A DNA stretch of 64,000 nt from Bacillus sp. EB106-08-02-XG196 (GCF_013396335.1 NZ_JABWSY010000006.1:62001-126000); one strand, 5' to 3'. Positions 9,551-18,773 are shown, numbered from the stretch's first letter. A program made the numbers and translations. The notes: a model not told the origin generated them from the sequence alone.

Positions 9551-9889
9551 ATGGATAAGTTTGTCGAATTACAATCTAGAGTGAATCTTCTTGAATACCA
9601 TCAAAGGTTGCTTTTAAAAATGTTATCTGCCCCAAATCTCGAATTCTATAGATTGGTCATTGAAAATGGAATATCAGAACAGGAAGTACAAGCCTTCAAT
9701 AAACTTTGTGAGGAAATGAACAAAAAAATGGAAGAACAAAAAGCGGAAGGGTTTATTAATTTTCATCCGCTTTTCAATGAGTTTCAATATTCGTTGCCAG
9801 CAAAATTTGACGCGAAGGAAGTCATTCAAACTTGTTTAAATCAACGACTTTTCGAACATCTTTTTAGAGAGTTCCATAAATGCCTTTAA
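9551..9889 (+). CDS. yhaI: DUF1878 family protein YhaI
   Basis: A soluble, mostly helical protein of 112 residues of the YhaI/DUF1878 family, found next to hpr as in B. subtilis. The function is not established. GGAGG at 9537-9541 precedes the ATG. It converges on hpr with only a few bases between the two stop codons. Confidence 0.85.
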   Translation: MDKFVELQSRVNLLEYHQRLLLKMLSAPNLEFYRLVIENGISEQEVQAFNKLCEEMNKKMEEQKAEGFINFHPLFNEFQYSLPAKFDAKEVIQTCLNQRLFEHLFREFHKCL

Positions 9890-9892
9890 ACA

Positions 9893-10468
9893 TTAAAGTA
9901 GTTCTTTTTCAGTTTTTTCGGACTTCCTGAGTTTACCAGCATCTTCGTTAAATTCTGTTTCGATGTTATGGAAAGAACGCTCAAAGATCTCCATAAAATC
10001 ATCACCATAGATATTGCGTACAATGGCCATCATTTCAATAATATCGGGAAACTTCCCATATAGGTCTCTTAACGGTAAAGCTCCAGCAAATGCAGCATTG
10101 CCGGTTGGCTGATAGGATTCCATTATACGAAGAAAAATCTCTTCACCTTCAGGGGTGAGTTGAATATACGTATTCCTTTTATCGTTCTCTTTCTTTGAAA
10201 ATTGAAGCAATCCTCTTTCTTCTAACTTTTTTGAAAAATTAAACGCTGTTGAGACATGCATGACCCCAAACTTCGCCACATCGGAAATGGAAGCCCCATT
10301 TAAATGGTATGCAATCCAAAGGATATGATGTTCATTAATATTTAAATCAAAAGGCTTTATCCATTGCTGCCAATCTTTCTCAATTGATTTCCACAAGGCT
10401 TTGCTTAACTGTGCAATACGTTGGCTAAATAGCATTGCTTCTTTCATTGAATACTGTTTCTCCGACAT
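9893..10468 (-). CDS. hpr: MarR-type transition-state regulator Hpr/ScoC
   Basis: A DNA-binding regulator that represses exoprotease, peptide transport and sporulation genes in B. subtilis. The central part ([46 protein letters not shown]) is almost the textbook sequence and contains the winged helix. I choose the ATG at 10468, which has AGGTGA 8 bases upstream, over the GTG at 10480. The C-terminal tail is charged and variable. Its neighbours ecs and prsA belong to the same exoprotein theme. Confidence 0.95.
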   Translation of the reverse strand: MSEKQYSMKEAMLFSQRIAQLSKALWKSIEKDWQQWIKPFDLNINEHHILWIAYHLNGASISDVAKFGVMHVSTAFNFSKKLEERGLLQFSKKENDKRNTYIQLTPEGEEIFLRIMESYQPTGNAAFAGALPLRDLYGKFPDIIEMMAIVRNIYGDDFMEIFERSFHNIETEFNEDAGKLRKSEKTEKELL

Positions 10469-10734
10469 CCCCAATTTCACCTACTTTTTTATTTCTCTAT
10501 TAACATTATGCCAATAAAATAAAAATTAATAAAGTGTAAATTCACAAAATTTTTAGAAATTACGTATTTTTCTACTTGAAAATTTTATTTTTATAAAATC
10601 TATAACAATTATTTCTCTTTTTATTTCGTTTTTCCTCCTAATAATTTCAACCTTTTGAATATTCTACATAGAGATGGTCACTAAAACATATGAATGAAAG
10701 TATCAACTCTTGGGTCTTCAATAGGGGGTAGGAT

Positions 10735-10923
10735 ATGAAAAGCGTAAGTACGATTCTTTTTTTACTAAGTGTATTGCTCTTTGTTGGTGCTATTTGGAAT
10801 ACGTTAGCCTTAAAAAGACCAGGGTTTTACCCACCTAAGCAAGTCTTAAAGAAAAGAGCTTCAGCATTAGCAGGAGGTGGAGGTGTTTTTTTGATAGTGG
10901 CTATTATACTATCAAGTTTTTAA
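10735..10923 (+). CDS. Small membrane protein, function unknown
   Basis: A 62-residue protein with two hydrophobic helices (about 5-24 and 45-61) separated by a basic loop containing KRPGFYPPKQ. The purine-rich GGGGGTAGGA precedes the ATG. It stands alone between hpr and trpP and is closed by a good terminator. I do not recognise the family. Confidence 0.65.
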   Translation: MKSVSTILFLLSVLLFVGAIWNTLALKRPGFYPPKQVLKKRASALAGGGGVFLIVAIILSSF

Positions 10924-10945
10924 TTAATTATTGTCAGGATTTATA

Positions 10946-10980
10946 GAAAGAAAAGAACCTTTCTTAGGTTCTTTTCTCTC
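10946..10980. terminator. Bidirectional terminator between the small membrane gene and trpP
   Basis: AGAAAAGAACCT (10949-10960) pairs perfectly with AGGTTCTTTTCT (10966-10977). Confidence 0.85.
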
Positions 10981-10984
10981 TGTA

Positions 10985-11512
10985 TTATTTGGAAATGATA
11001 ATAGATGATGACGACTTCGTTCTTTTGGCAACTGAAAGTGCAACTGGATACAAAATAACCATAATAATTGTATTCAGGGCAATTGCAGGTAAGACACCTG
11101 CAGCAAAAAGTGCAGCGAAAGAACTTGGCAGGCCAACAATGAAATGGGCTGCTCCTAAAAAGACAGAGCCTGAAACCAATGTCCCAATAGCAGTTAAAAC
11201 TGCAACACTTATGATAGAATTACGGTATTGCTTTAATGCCAAAAATAAACCAAAAAAGACCAATGCTGTAATGGGCTTATCAATGATATTTGGAATCTGG
11301 CCTCCTGGAAAACCAGTAGTTAGTGCAGATAATGCTCCGGTCACAATGGACAACAGCATAACACTCTTAATATCTGGAATCAGAATAATTCCTAAAAACA
11401 TCATTGCAAGCATCATATCTGGTTTAATGGTAAGAAAGGCTGGCATAACCGTGTGCAAGACTACCCCAATTCCCGCCAAAAGTGATAGGACTACTAGATT
11501 CTTTGTATTCAT
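10985..11512 (-). CDS. trpP: Tryptophan transporter TrpP
   Basis: An integral membrane protein of 175 residues with five or six hydrophobic helices, matching TrpP (YhaG) of Bacillus in length, composition and position next to hit and ecs. It imports tryptophan. The mRNA leader carries an evenly spaced row of NAG triplets across the ribosome site, the kind of site bound by the tryptophan-activated TRAP protein (see the operator entry). That regulation independently supports the assignment. Confidence 0.92.
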   Translation of the reverse strand: MNTKNLVVLSLLAGIGVVLHTVMPAFLTIKPDMMLAMMFLGIILIPDIKSVMLLSIVTGALSALTTGFPGGQIPNIIDKPITALVFFGLFLALKQYRNSIISVAVLTAIGTLVSGSVFLGAAHFIVGLPSSFAALFAAGVLPAIALNTIIMVILYPVALSVAKRTKSSSSIIISK

Positions 11513-11542
11513 TTCTCATCTCTCCTCTGCTGAACTCAGCTA
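11513..11542 (-). promoter_or_regulatory. TRAP operator overlapping the trpP ribosome-binding site
   Basis: Reading the minus strand toward the start codon, six triplets UAG, GAG, CAG, GAG, GAG, GAG occur with exactly two bases between each, ending two bases before the ATG. One more GAG lies in register two steps upstream. TRAP binds 7-11 G/UAG triplets spaced by two or three bases. The site covers the purine-rich ribosome site, so bound TRAP would block translation when tryptophan is plentiful, as known for B. subtilis trpP. Confidence 0.85.
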
Positions 11543-11652
11543 TTTGTTCCTCCTGTAGTGCGCTAATGCCTACAGCGAAAAACTTTATATCATTATAGCA
11601 CAGGTATATAAAAATAATAAAGATATAATTTTCAGATAATTTATTCTTTCTT

Positions 11653-12072
11653 TTAGAAATGCTTACTGATATTTGCCGCCATCTCTTTTAGCATTTGTGG
11701 AGTATAATCGCTTGTATTTGATTTCCAAACGGCTCCAAATCCATCTCCTTGACCGTAGCGTGGAATTAAATGCACGTGGAAATGAAATACCGTTTGACCC
11801 GCTTGTTCACCATTGTTATTAACTAAGTTTAAGCCGAGTGGCTTATATTCTTCTTTTAATGCATTTGCAATCGCTGGAACAGATTCGAAAAGGTTTTTAG
11901 CGATGTCGGGAGTTAGTTCAAACAAATTTTCCTTATGTACTTTAGGAATGACCAGTGTATGTCCTTTTGTTACCTGACTGATATCCAGAAAGGCCAAAAC
12001 ATGATCATTTTCAAATACTTTTGCCGCTGGAATTTCACCATTAACTATTTTACAAAAAATGCAATCACTCAT
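11653..12072 (-). CDS. hit: HIT family hydrolase Hit
   Basis: A small nucleotide hydrolase/transferase of the histidine-triad family, 139 residues. The triad HFHVH is at about 97-101 and the N-terminal CxxC (C4, C7) can help bind zinc. Nucleoside phosphoramidate substrates are typical of the family; the physiological role is unclear. It is divergent from ecsA, as in B. subtilis. Confidence 0.94.
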   Translation of the reverse strand: MSDCIFCKIVNGEIPAAKVFENDHVLAFLDISQVTKGHTLVIPKVHKENLFELTPDIAKNLFESVPAIANALKEEYKPLGLNLVNNNGEQAGQTVFHFHVHLIPRYGQGDGFGAVWKSNTSDYTPQMLKEMAANISKHF

Positions 12073-12130
12073 TTTATAGACAACCCCTTTATTGGTTTTG
12101 ATATCCGTATTTTACCATATGTATCAGCAA

Positions 12131-12173
12131 TAAAAAAAGAAAGAGACAGGATCCGCATGGAATCCTGTCCTCT
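12131..12173 (-). terminator. Minus-strand terminator upstream of hit
   Basis: AGAGACAGGAT (12142-12152) faces ATCCTGTCCTCT (12162-12173); on the minus strand the stem is followed by TTTCTTTTTTT. It would end transcripts coming leftward out of the repeat region before they reach hit. This suggests that something upstream is transcribed on the minus strand. Confidence 0.6.
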
Positions 12174-12223
12174 CGAAGGGGCATTGCTTCATTTTATACG
12201 TTCATTCAGGAATTACGTTTGAT

Positions 12224-12540
12224 AAACACCTCATTTGACAATTTAGTGTTTTTTATAAACAGTAATCATTGTTCAAGCTGACCATCCCCTATGTGTTTTT
12301 ATAGTTTTCCCAACTTATAAAAACGGATGATAATCTGCAGTAAACACCTCATTTATTTTTTTGATAAATAGCTGGTGTTATTTGAACTCTAAATGGTTAC
12401 AAGGCAACTTGTGCAAAACAACCATCCCCTTATTTGAAACGTTTAGAAGCTACTTGTTTGAAAAGTTAAATGTCTTTGACAGACACCTCATTTCAAATTT
12501 TTGATGAATCACTTCATCGAGTAGTAGGTGTTTCCCCTTC
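12224..12540. repeat. Three imperfect ~120-140-base repeats with hairpins between hit and ecsA
   Basis: A gene-free stretch. AAACACCTCATTT occurs at 12224 and 12342, and GACACCTCATTT at 12482. ACCATCCCCT occurs at 12281 and 12421, with a weak third version (TTCCCCTTC) at 12532. In each unit the first box can form a hairpin: AACAC with GTGTT (12246), AACACC with GGTGTT (12374), ACACCT with AGGTGT (12526). An extra perfect stem joins 12295-12303 to 12316-12324. Read on the minus strand, the boxes are GGGGATGGT and AAATGAGGTGTTT. No protein gene of normal length is present. The role is unknown. Confidence 0.6.
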
Positions 12541-12665
12541 GAATATTATGATAACCCGTTTGAGTTGAAATATACAAAAAAAATATCAAAAATTTGAATT
12601 CCTATTTTTATTAACTGCGATTTGGTAAAATGTAAGGAAATCATGATATAGGAAGGACGGAAATC

Positions 12666-13406
12666 ATGTCTTTATTATCAATTGAAGGCCTAACTGGCGG
12701 TTATACAAGAAACCCAGTTCTAAAAGATGTATCCTTTGAAGTAAAAGAAAAAGAATTGGTTGGATTAATTGGACTAAATGGTGCTGGTAAAAGTACAACG
12801 ATTAAACATATTATTGGGTTAATGGAACCGCATAGCGGAAAAGTGAAAATAAATGGACGTACAATAACCGAAGATAAAGAAGCTTATCGAAAAATGTTTA
12901 CTTTTGTTCCAGAAACGCCTGTTTTATACGAAGAACTCACCCTCGAGGAACATTTAAGATTAACGGCAATGGCATATGGATTAGATGAGACTACATATAA
13001 AACAAGAATTGAGAAATTATTAGCTGAATTTCGAATGGAAAAAAGACTGAAATGGTTTCCAGCTCATTTTTCCAAAGGAATGAAACAAAAAGTGATGATT
13101 ATGTGTGCCTTTTTGGTGCAGCCATCTCTTTATATCGTGGATGAGCCATTTGTTGGTCTTGACCCGCTAGGGATTCAATCATTGCTTGATCTAATGAAAA
13201 AAATGAAGGAAAACGGTGCAGGTATACTAATGTCAACCCATATTCTTACCACTGCCGAAAAATACTGTGACTCATTTATCATTCTGCATGAAGGAAAAGT
13301 TCGTGCCAAAGGGACACTTGTTGATCTCAGAAAGGAATTTTCAATGCCCACAGCTTCATTAGATGATTTATATATCCAATTAACAAAGGAAGAAAAATAT
13401 GTTTGA
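12666..13406 (+). CDS. ecsA: ABC transporter ATP-binding protein EcsA
   Basis: The ATPase of the Ecs transporter, which in B. subtilis is needed for exoprotein production, intramembrane proteolysis by RasP and competence. Walker A is GLNGAGKST (36-44), the signature is FSKGMKQK, Walker B is YIVDEPFVGLDP, and the switch His is in MSTHIL. The length of 246 residues is normal. AGGAAGG is the ribosome site. It overlaps ecsB by 8 bases. Confidence 0.95.
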   Translation: MSLLSIEGLTGGYTRNPVLKDVSFEVKEKELVGLIGLNGAGKSTTIKHIIGLMEPHSGKVKINGRTITEDKEAYRKMFTFVPETPVLYEELTLEEHLRLTAMAYGLDETTYKTRIEKLLAEFRMEKRLKWFPAHFSKGMKQKVMIMCAFLVQPSLYIVDEPFVGLDPLGIQSLLDLMKKMKENGAGILMSTHILTTAEKYCDSFIILHEGKVRAKGTLVDLRKEFSMPTASLDDLYIQLTKEEKYV

Positions 13407-14610
13407 TGAGAAAAAGCTGTGGAAAGAAAGATCTGTCCAACGTTTAAAAGAATTTGGGGTTTATCTTCGTTATATATTAAATGGTCATCTGGTTGTTGTC
13501 CTGCTATTTCTAATTGGTACGGCTGCCTTTTATTATCAAGAGTGGATAAGTTATTTATCAACTGAGTTTCCTGCGGAGATTATTATTGCTTTTATTATAG
13601 GGCTTTTTTTAACACATAGCCCTGTATATACTTTTTTACTTGAAGCTGATCAGGTATTTTTGATACCACTTGAAACTAGGTTAAAGGGATATTTCTTGCG
13701 CTCTGGGTTAATAAGTTTAGTTTTTCAAGGATATATCTTATTAATGGTGTTAGCCATTTTGATGCCAATGTATGCACACGTGAGTTCAAATGGTTTTCAA
13801 TCATTTTTTATTTTTTTATTGGTACTGTTAATAATAAAAGCATGGAATCTTGCCGTTAATTGGAGAATTCACTATTATGTTCAGCCCTCGGTTTATATGT
13901 GGGACATGTTCGTCCGTTATTTCATTAATGTAATCTTTACCTTTTTATTATTTAGCAGCGCCAATATACTTTTCTTACTGATATTTGCCTTCATTTTGGC
14001 ATTTTACTATCATTCCTTCTATGTTAGAACGAAAAGAATGGGGTTGAAGTGGGATTTACTTATTGCTCAAGAAGAGAAGCGAATGGCTTCCTTTTATCGA
14101 CTAGCTAATTTATTCACAGATGTACCGAAATTAAAGGATACTGTTAAGAGAAGAAAATGGCTGGACGTATTTATTCAATCCATTTCTTTTTTACAGAATA
14201 AAACCTATCATTACTTATTTGCACGAACATTTATGAGAGCATCTGATTATCTAGGTCTATTTATTCGTCTAACCGTAATTGGCGCTTTAGCACTGTACTT
14301 TATTTCCTTTGGGTGGGGGCAAATAGTTCTGTCACTCTTGTTTATATATTTAACTGGATTTCAACTGCTGCCCTTATGGAATCATCACCAAAACAAGCTT
14401 TGGATTGAATTATATCCTGTTTCAAAAAAGCACAAAATGGCTGCATTCCAATCTATTCTAAAAACTATTCTCTATATTCAATCTACCGTTTTTACCTTGA
14501 TTGTTTTGATAAAAGGGGAATGGGTCTATTCGTTAGCAGTTCTACTCTCAGGATTATTGTTTAGTTTTTTATTTGTAAATGTTTATAGTAAGAAAAGACT
14601 AAAAGCATGA
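13399..14610 (+). CDS. ecsB: ABC transporter membrane subunit EcsB
   Basis: The polytopic membrane partner of EcsA, 403 residues. It has several strongly hydrophobic helices in the N-terminal half (about 20-60, 95-150, 165-200) and more toward the C-terminus (about 290-330, 350-395), with a basic cytoplasmic stretch between them. Its position right after ecsA with overlapping codons is diagnostic. The transported substrate has not been settled. Confidence 0.95.
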   Translation: MFDEKKLWKERSVQRLKEFGVYLRYILNGHLVVVLLFLIGTAAFYYQEWISYLSTEFPAEIIIAFIIGLFLTHSPVYTFLLEADQVFLIPLETRLKGYFLRSGLISLVFQGYILLMVLAILMPMYAHVSSNGFQSFFIFLLVLLIIKAWNLAVNWRIHYYVQPSVYMWDMFVRYFINVIFTFLLFSSANILFLLIFAFILAFYYHSFYVRTKRMGLKWDLLIAQEEKRMASFYRLANLFTDVPKLKDTVKRRKWLDVFIQSISFLQNKTYHYLFARTFMRASDYLGLFIRLTVIGALALYFISFGWGQIVLSLLFIYLTGFQLLPLWNHHQNKLWIELYPVSKKHKMAAFQSILKTILYIQSTVFTLIVLIKGEWVYSLAVLLSGLLFSFLFVNVYSKKRLKA

Positions 14611-14658
14611 ATGGATTCGGAAACTATCTAATATTCTTTTGCTGAGGGGAGTGAGGGT

Positions 14659-15381
14659 ATGAATGAATATGAGTTAAAGGTATACGGTGAAGTGGTTGAA
14701 TGGAAAAGAAAATTAACAAGACGTTCAGGGATGATGAATCGAATATCCAAAAAGGCTCAAGGGAAAATTAATGAAATGATCCCAGAAAAGGTCCACGAGG
14801 TCATGACAGAAAGCATAAAGGGAATGGTCAAAACCACCTTATTTGGGTCCCAACTCACGACTAACAAAAATCAAGCTGCAGGTCTTACCCTAGAAGAACG
14901 TGATGAATTAATGAGAAAAAAGTGTGCTGTATTTCAGAAAACTGCTCTCATAGAGGGGGCAGGGACGGGCGCAGGGGGAATACTGCTGGGTCTAGCCGAT
15001 TTTCCATTACTGCTTTCCATAAAAATGAAATTTCTTTTTGAAGCAGCTGCTATTTACGGATTTAACACAAAGGAATTTGAAGAACGGCTATTTTTACTGC
15101 ATATCTTCCAGCTTGCTTTCTCAAGTGATGATATTCGCCGAGAAACCTTGTCTGACATTGAAAACTGGGAAGAGAGAAAGCAGACACTGGTGGAAATGGA
15201 TTGGCGCAAATTTCAACAGGAATATAGGGATTATATTGACCTTGTTAAGATGTTCCAGTTAGTGCCGGGCATTGGTGCATTTGTGGGTGCATATGCCAAT
15301 AACAACTTGTTGAAACAATTAGGTGAGACGGCTATGAACGTTTATCGATTAAGAATTCTAAAAAAAGCCCCTGAACTTTAA
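14659..15381 (+). CDS. ecsC: EcsC family protein
   Basis: The third gene of the ecs operon, 240 residues. It has a Gly/Ala-rich amphipathic centre (about 97-130, GAGTGAGGILLG) and a second small-residue stretch near the C-terminus (PGIGAFVGAYANN), both typical of EcsC. Its biochemical role is unknown and it is not essential for EcsAB function in B. subtilis. GGGGAGTGAGG precedes the ATG. A terminator overlaps its stop codon. Confidence 0.93.
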   Translation: MNEYELKVYGEVVEWKRKLTRRSGMMNRISKKAQGKINEMIPEKVHEVMTESIKGMVKTTLFGSQLTTNKNQAAGLTLEERDELMRKKCAVFQKTALIEGAGTGAGGILLGLADFPLLLSIKMKFLFEAAAIYGFNTKEFEERLFLLHIFQLAFSSDDIRRETLSDIENWEERKQTLVEMDWRKFQQEYRDYIDLVKMFQLVPGIGAFVGAYANNNLLKQLGETAMNVYRLRILKKAPEL

Positions 15382-15399
15382 TCACGTTCAGGGGCTTTT
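15361..15399. terminator. Bidirectional terminator between ecsC and yhaA
   Basis: GCCCCTGAAC (15367-15376) pairs perfectly with GTTCAGGGGC (15386-15395). It overlaps the last codons of ecsC and has A and T runs on either side. Confidence 0.9.
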
Positions 15400-15402
15400 G
15401 CA

Positions 15403-16581
15403 TTAATCTTCTTGGTGTATTTTAATTGCTGCAGTACCTAGTGTTTTTGCAGCTATTAACATCGCATTCTCATCGATATCAAATTTCGGATGGTGATGAG
15501 GGTAGCCTGGTGCGGCACCAGGAGGTTTAGCACCTGTGAAAAAGAAGGTGCCTGGTATCTTCTTTAAGTAATAAGCAAAATCCTCTCCACCCATTTGCGG
15601 TTCAGATTCTTCGATGGTAAGAACTTCAGGAACTTCCTTAGCTGCTGAAATAAGAAAATCTGTTTCTTTTGTATGGTTGACTACTGCTGGATAACCTCTT
15701 TCGTACAAAAATTTATAGGTGCTGTCTGATAAGAAACAAGTTCCTTTAATAGTTCTCTCCATTTCTTCTTCAATGTATTGACGAACATCATCATTAAAGG
15801 TTCGGACGGTCCCAACAAGCTTTGCTTTATCTGCTATTACGTTAAACGCATTTTCAGACATAAATGTTCCTACTGTAACAACCGCGGACTCAACTGGATT
15901 CACCTTCCGGCTTACAATTTGTTGTAAATTTAAAACTAGCTGTGAAGCGGTGACAATGGCATCCTTTGTCTTATGAGGCTGTGCTCCATGTCCGCCTTTG
16001 CCCTGAATATCAATTTCAAAACGATCAGCTGCCGCCATAATCGGACCTGTTCGATATTGGATGGTGCCGGTTGGCTCACTTGCCCATAAATGAGTTCCAA
16101 ATATAACATCAACACCTTCTAAGCAGCCATCTTCAATCATTGTAATGGCTCCGCCTGGTGCAAATTCCTCGGCATGCTGATGGATAAAGACATAATTACC
16201 TTCCAGCTCATCTTTCAATTCATCTAGTACCTTCGCGAGTACAAGAAGCGTGGCTGTATGTCCATCATGGCCGCAGGCATGCATGACCCCCGGAACTAAT
16301 GATTTATAAGGAACTTCCTTTTCATCATGGATAGGGAGCGCATCGAAATCCGCTCTTAATGCTACCGTTTTACCAGGCTTTTTGCCGTATATTTTCGCAA
16401 CAACCCCGTTACCACCAACATTTCCTTTTACTTCTATTCCAAGCTTTTCATAAAATGTCTTGATAAACTGTGCAGTATTATATTCTTGAAAGGACAATTC
16501 AGGATGCTGGTGCATAAACCTGCGAATGGCTACCATTTCATCATAGTAACCTTCTAATTTAGAAAACAATTGATTAATCAT
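15403..16581 (-). CDS. yhaA: M20 family amidohydrolase YhaA
   Basis: A metal-dependent N-acyl-amino-acid or peptide amidohydrolase of the IAA-Leu/hippurate hydrolase branch, 392 residues. Motifs include the metal-binding HACGHDGH (101-108), the catalytic pair in HQHAEE (134-139), GTHLW, and GGHGAQPH of the dimerisation lid. A late GGEDFAYY supplies another ligand. There is no signal peptide, so it is cytoplasmic. It lies next to ecsC as in B. subtilis; the natural substrate is not known. Confidence 0.9.
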   Translation of the reverse strand: MINQLFSKLEGYYDEMVAIRRFMHQHPELSFQEYNTAQFIKTFYEKLGIEVKGNVGGNGVVAKIYGKKPGKTVALRADFDALPIHDEKEVPYKSLVPGVMHACGHDGHTATLLVLAKVLDELKDELEGNYVFIHQHAEEFAPGGAITMIEDGCLEGVDVIFGTHLWASEPTGTIQYRTGPIMAAADRFEIDIQGKGGHGAQPHKTKDAIVTASQLVLNLQQIVSRKVNPVESAVVTVGTFMSENAFNVIADKAKLVGTVRTFNDDVRQYIEEEMERTIKGTCFLSDSTYKFLYERGYPAVVNHTKETDFLISAAKEVPEVLTIEESEPQMGGEDFAYYLKKIPGTFFFTGAKPPGAAPGYPHHHPKFDIDENAMLIAAKTLGTAAIKIHQED

Positions 16582-16707
16582 TAAAATTCCCCCCCAACAA
16601 CATAGTAGTAGTAGTTACAAACTATTTTAACACTTTTACACTATTATATAGATTTTTAAGTTTGTTTTCTTTATAATTTTATAGAGTTTTGACAGAGAGA
16701 AAGGATA

Positions 16708-17349
16708 ATGTACACGATGAAAAAAGGAAATAGTTATACATACTTACTTTTAGGTTTTGCTATTCTCATAGCAATCTATACTTCTATTAAAGTAGCTGCT
16801 AAACAAACCTTTTGGTTGGATGATAAACTTGCGGACATATTTGCCTATGTACCCGACGCTCTAAACCCTTTTTTTCTTTTGCTAACTGAATTGGGAGATA
16901 AGAAGGGCATTGGTATAGTCGCGTTGATTGTTTTAGTGTGGTTATTATTGATAAAACGGCACTTCTTGGGAGCAGCCGCTATTGCCTTATCAACAGCACT
17001 GGGAAATGAAGTGAATAAGCTATTAAAAGACTGGATTGCACGTCCAAGGCCAGAACTCGAACATTTGGCACATGTTGATAGTTTAAGTTTTCCTAGTGGA
17101 CATGCGATGGTTGGATTGACGTTTTACTTTTTTATTGCCTATCTCGTTATAGAAGGGATGAATTCAGCGTTAGCGAAAAGAATCGTCATGACTGTAACTG
17201 TATTGTTACTATTGCTGATTGGTGCAAGCCGTGTCATTCTTCAAGTCCATTACCCTACTGATGTTATTGGCGGCTTTGCATTTGGCTATATTTGGGTGTT
17301 GGCATCTATATTTATTTACAGCTTCTTTAAAAAGAAATTAAGAAAGTAA
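16708..17349 (+). CDS. PAP2 family lipid phosphatase
   Basis: A polytopic membrane phosphatase of 213 residues. The three PAP2 signature motifs are present: K107-x5-RP (KDWIARPRP), PSGH at 129-132 and SR-x5-H-x3-D at 174-185. Such enzymes dephosphorylate undecaprenyl pyrophosphate or phosphatidylglycerophosphate on the outer face of the membrane; I cannot tell which substrate applies here. GAAAGGA precedes the ATG. It stands alone with its own terminator. Confidence 0.9.
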   Translation: MYTMKKGNSYTYLLLGFAILIAIYTSIKVAAKQTFWLDDKLADIFAYVPDALNPFFLLLTELGDKKGIGIVALIVLVWLLLIKRHFLGAAAIALSTALGNEVNKLLKDWIARPRPELEHLAHVDSLSFPSGHAMVGLTFYFFIAYLVIEGMNSALAKRIVMTVTVLLLLLIGASRVILQVHYPTDVIGGFAFGYIWVLASIFIYSFFKKKLRK

Positions 17350-17350
17350 C

Positions 17351-17378
17351 AAAAAAAGAGGCTATTGCCTCTTTTTTA
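17351..17378. terminator. Bidirectional terminator, PAP2 gene / yhfA-like gene
   Basis: AAAAAAAGAGGC and GCCTCTTTTTT face each other around a TATT loop. Confidence 0.88.
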
Positions 17379-18773
17379 TATTAGAAACATTGCCACGATC
17401 GTTGTGACAACAAGACCGATTACGACTGGAAGTAAATTTCGCCTTGCTAACTCAAATGGGTCAACGTTACAAATAGCGGCAGCAGGGATTAATGCCCAAG
17501 GGACCAAAGTTCCGCCCCCAACCCAGATGGCTGCAATTTGACCAAGTGCAGTTAGAGTGGCGACACCTTTACCGATTGCAACCGCAAACAAGCCGGCGAC
17601 AGACCCTGCGAGGGAGATTCCTGAAAATCCAGAGCCGTCTAAACCTGTAATCGCTCCTACGGTGGTTAGCGTCACTGCTCCGACCACTTTACTTAATGGA
17701 ACGATATTGGCTAACGCAATACCAAGATCATTCACGATACCTTGAGACCCATCTGGTAAAAAGTCACCGATAATCTTTCCAAAACCGGCATCACCTAAAT
17801 AGAAGAAGGCTGCGATTGGGATAACTGGGCCAAAGACCTTAAACCCGAAGGTAAATCCTTCAATTAAATAGGTTGTTGTTTTCTCAAGACCCTTATTTTT
17901 ATGGCTGACCATGGTGATTAGGAGAAGGATGAAAATCGATGTCCCACCAACTAATGCTGTTGCGTCACCGCCAGTCAGGTCAAGGATAAACATAGCTGCA
18001 ACGTCAATGACGAATAATATCGGAACAAGAATGGCAAAGAATCGTTTTTGGCCAATAGTAAGGAGATTTTTCTCGGCTGCGGTTTCTTCATTTGTCTCCA
18101 TAGGTACATATGGAGTTGGCTTTAATACTCCGTTTTTCATATCTCTCCTTAGGAAATAGAAGGCAGCAATCGTTGTTACAATCCCCATTACAAATACTAA
18201 GGGTATACTAGCACTGATGACATCACCGATTGGAATTCCAGCAGCATCTGAAGTTAATTTCGGGGCAGCCTGTATGACAAAGTCACCTGATAAAGCTATA
18301 CCGTGTCCAAACAAGTTCATTGCCATCGCAACACCCAAGGCTGGAAGTCCCGCCCGTAAGGCAACCGGAAGAAGCACTGCTCCTAGAAGGGCAACTGCTG
18401 GGGATGGCCAGAAGAACCAGGAAATGACCATCATTAAGATACCAATGGTCCAATATGCGAGTGCAGGGTTACGGATTAATTTTGTAAAAGGTGAAATCAT
18501 TACATCGTTTATCCCGGTAGAAGTTAAAGTTTTGCTCATAGCCACAATGATGGAAATGACTAGGATGGTTGATAACAGCTCTGTAATCGCATATATAAAA
18601 CTGTTGAAAATACTGCTAACTGAACTGCTTAATGATCCCGTTGCCGTAATCGCAATCAGGAATATCCCGACGATACAGATAAGCGTGGTATCTCTTCGCT
18701 TGACCATAAATCCGATAATAAGAGCAATAAAGACAACATATATCCAATGGAGAGCTGAAAGCTCAATAAGCAT
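17376..18773 (-). CDS. yhfA: Multi-pass membrane transporter, YhfA-like
   Basis: A highly hydrophobic protein of 465 residues with about 11-12 predicted helices. It contains conserved Gly-rich loops (SPAVALLGAVLLPVALRAG, GISLAGSVAG) and a charged central loop near 230-245. Length and position after yhaA agree with B. subtilis YhfA, a putative transporter of unknown substrate; the fold resembles anion/organic acid permeases. The ATG at 18773 has AAAGGGGGT at the right distance; the upstream in-frame TTG and ATG at 18800 and 18797 do not. Confidence 0.75.
   Translation of the reverse strand: MLIELSALHWIYVVFIALIIGFMVKRRDTTLICIVGIFLIAITATGSLSSSVSSIFNSFIYAITELLSTILVISIIVAMSKTLTSTGINDVMISPFTKLIRNPALAYWTIGILMMVISWFFWPSPAVALLGAVLLPVALRAGLPALGVAMAMNLFGHGIALSGDFVIQAAPKLTSDAAGIPIGDVISASIPLVFVMGIVTTIAAFYFLRRDMKNGVLKPTPYVPMETNEETAAEKNLLTIGQKRFFAILVPILFVIDVAAMFILDLTGGDATALVGGTSIFILLLITMVSHKNKGLEKTTTYLIEGFTFGFKVFGPVIPIAAFFYLGDAGFGKIIGDFLPDGSQGIVNDLGIALANIVPLSKVVGAVTLTTVGAITGLDGSGFSGISLAGSVAGLFAVAIGKGVATLTALGQIAAIWVGGGTLVPWALIPAAAICNVDPFELARRNLLPVVIGLVVTTIVAMFLI

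Noticed and set aside
10989..11558. Long plus-strand frame of 189 codons
   Set aside because: It is the opposite-strand shadow of trpP; the minus frame has the family match and the regulatory site.
12224..12540. Repeats considered as a CRISPR array
   Set aside because: Only two or three copies of short, imperfect boxes with hairpins and uneven spacing of 118-140 bases; no cas genes.
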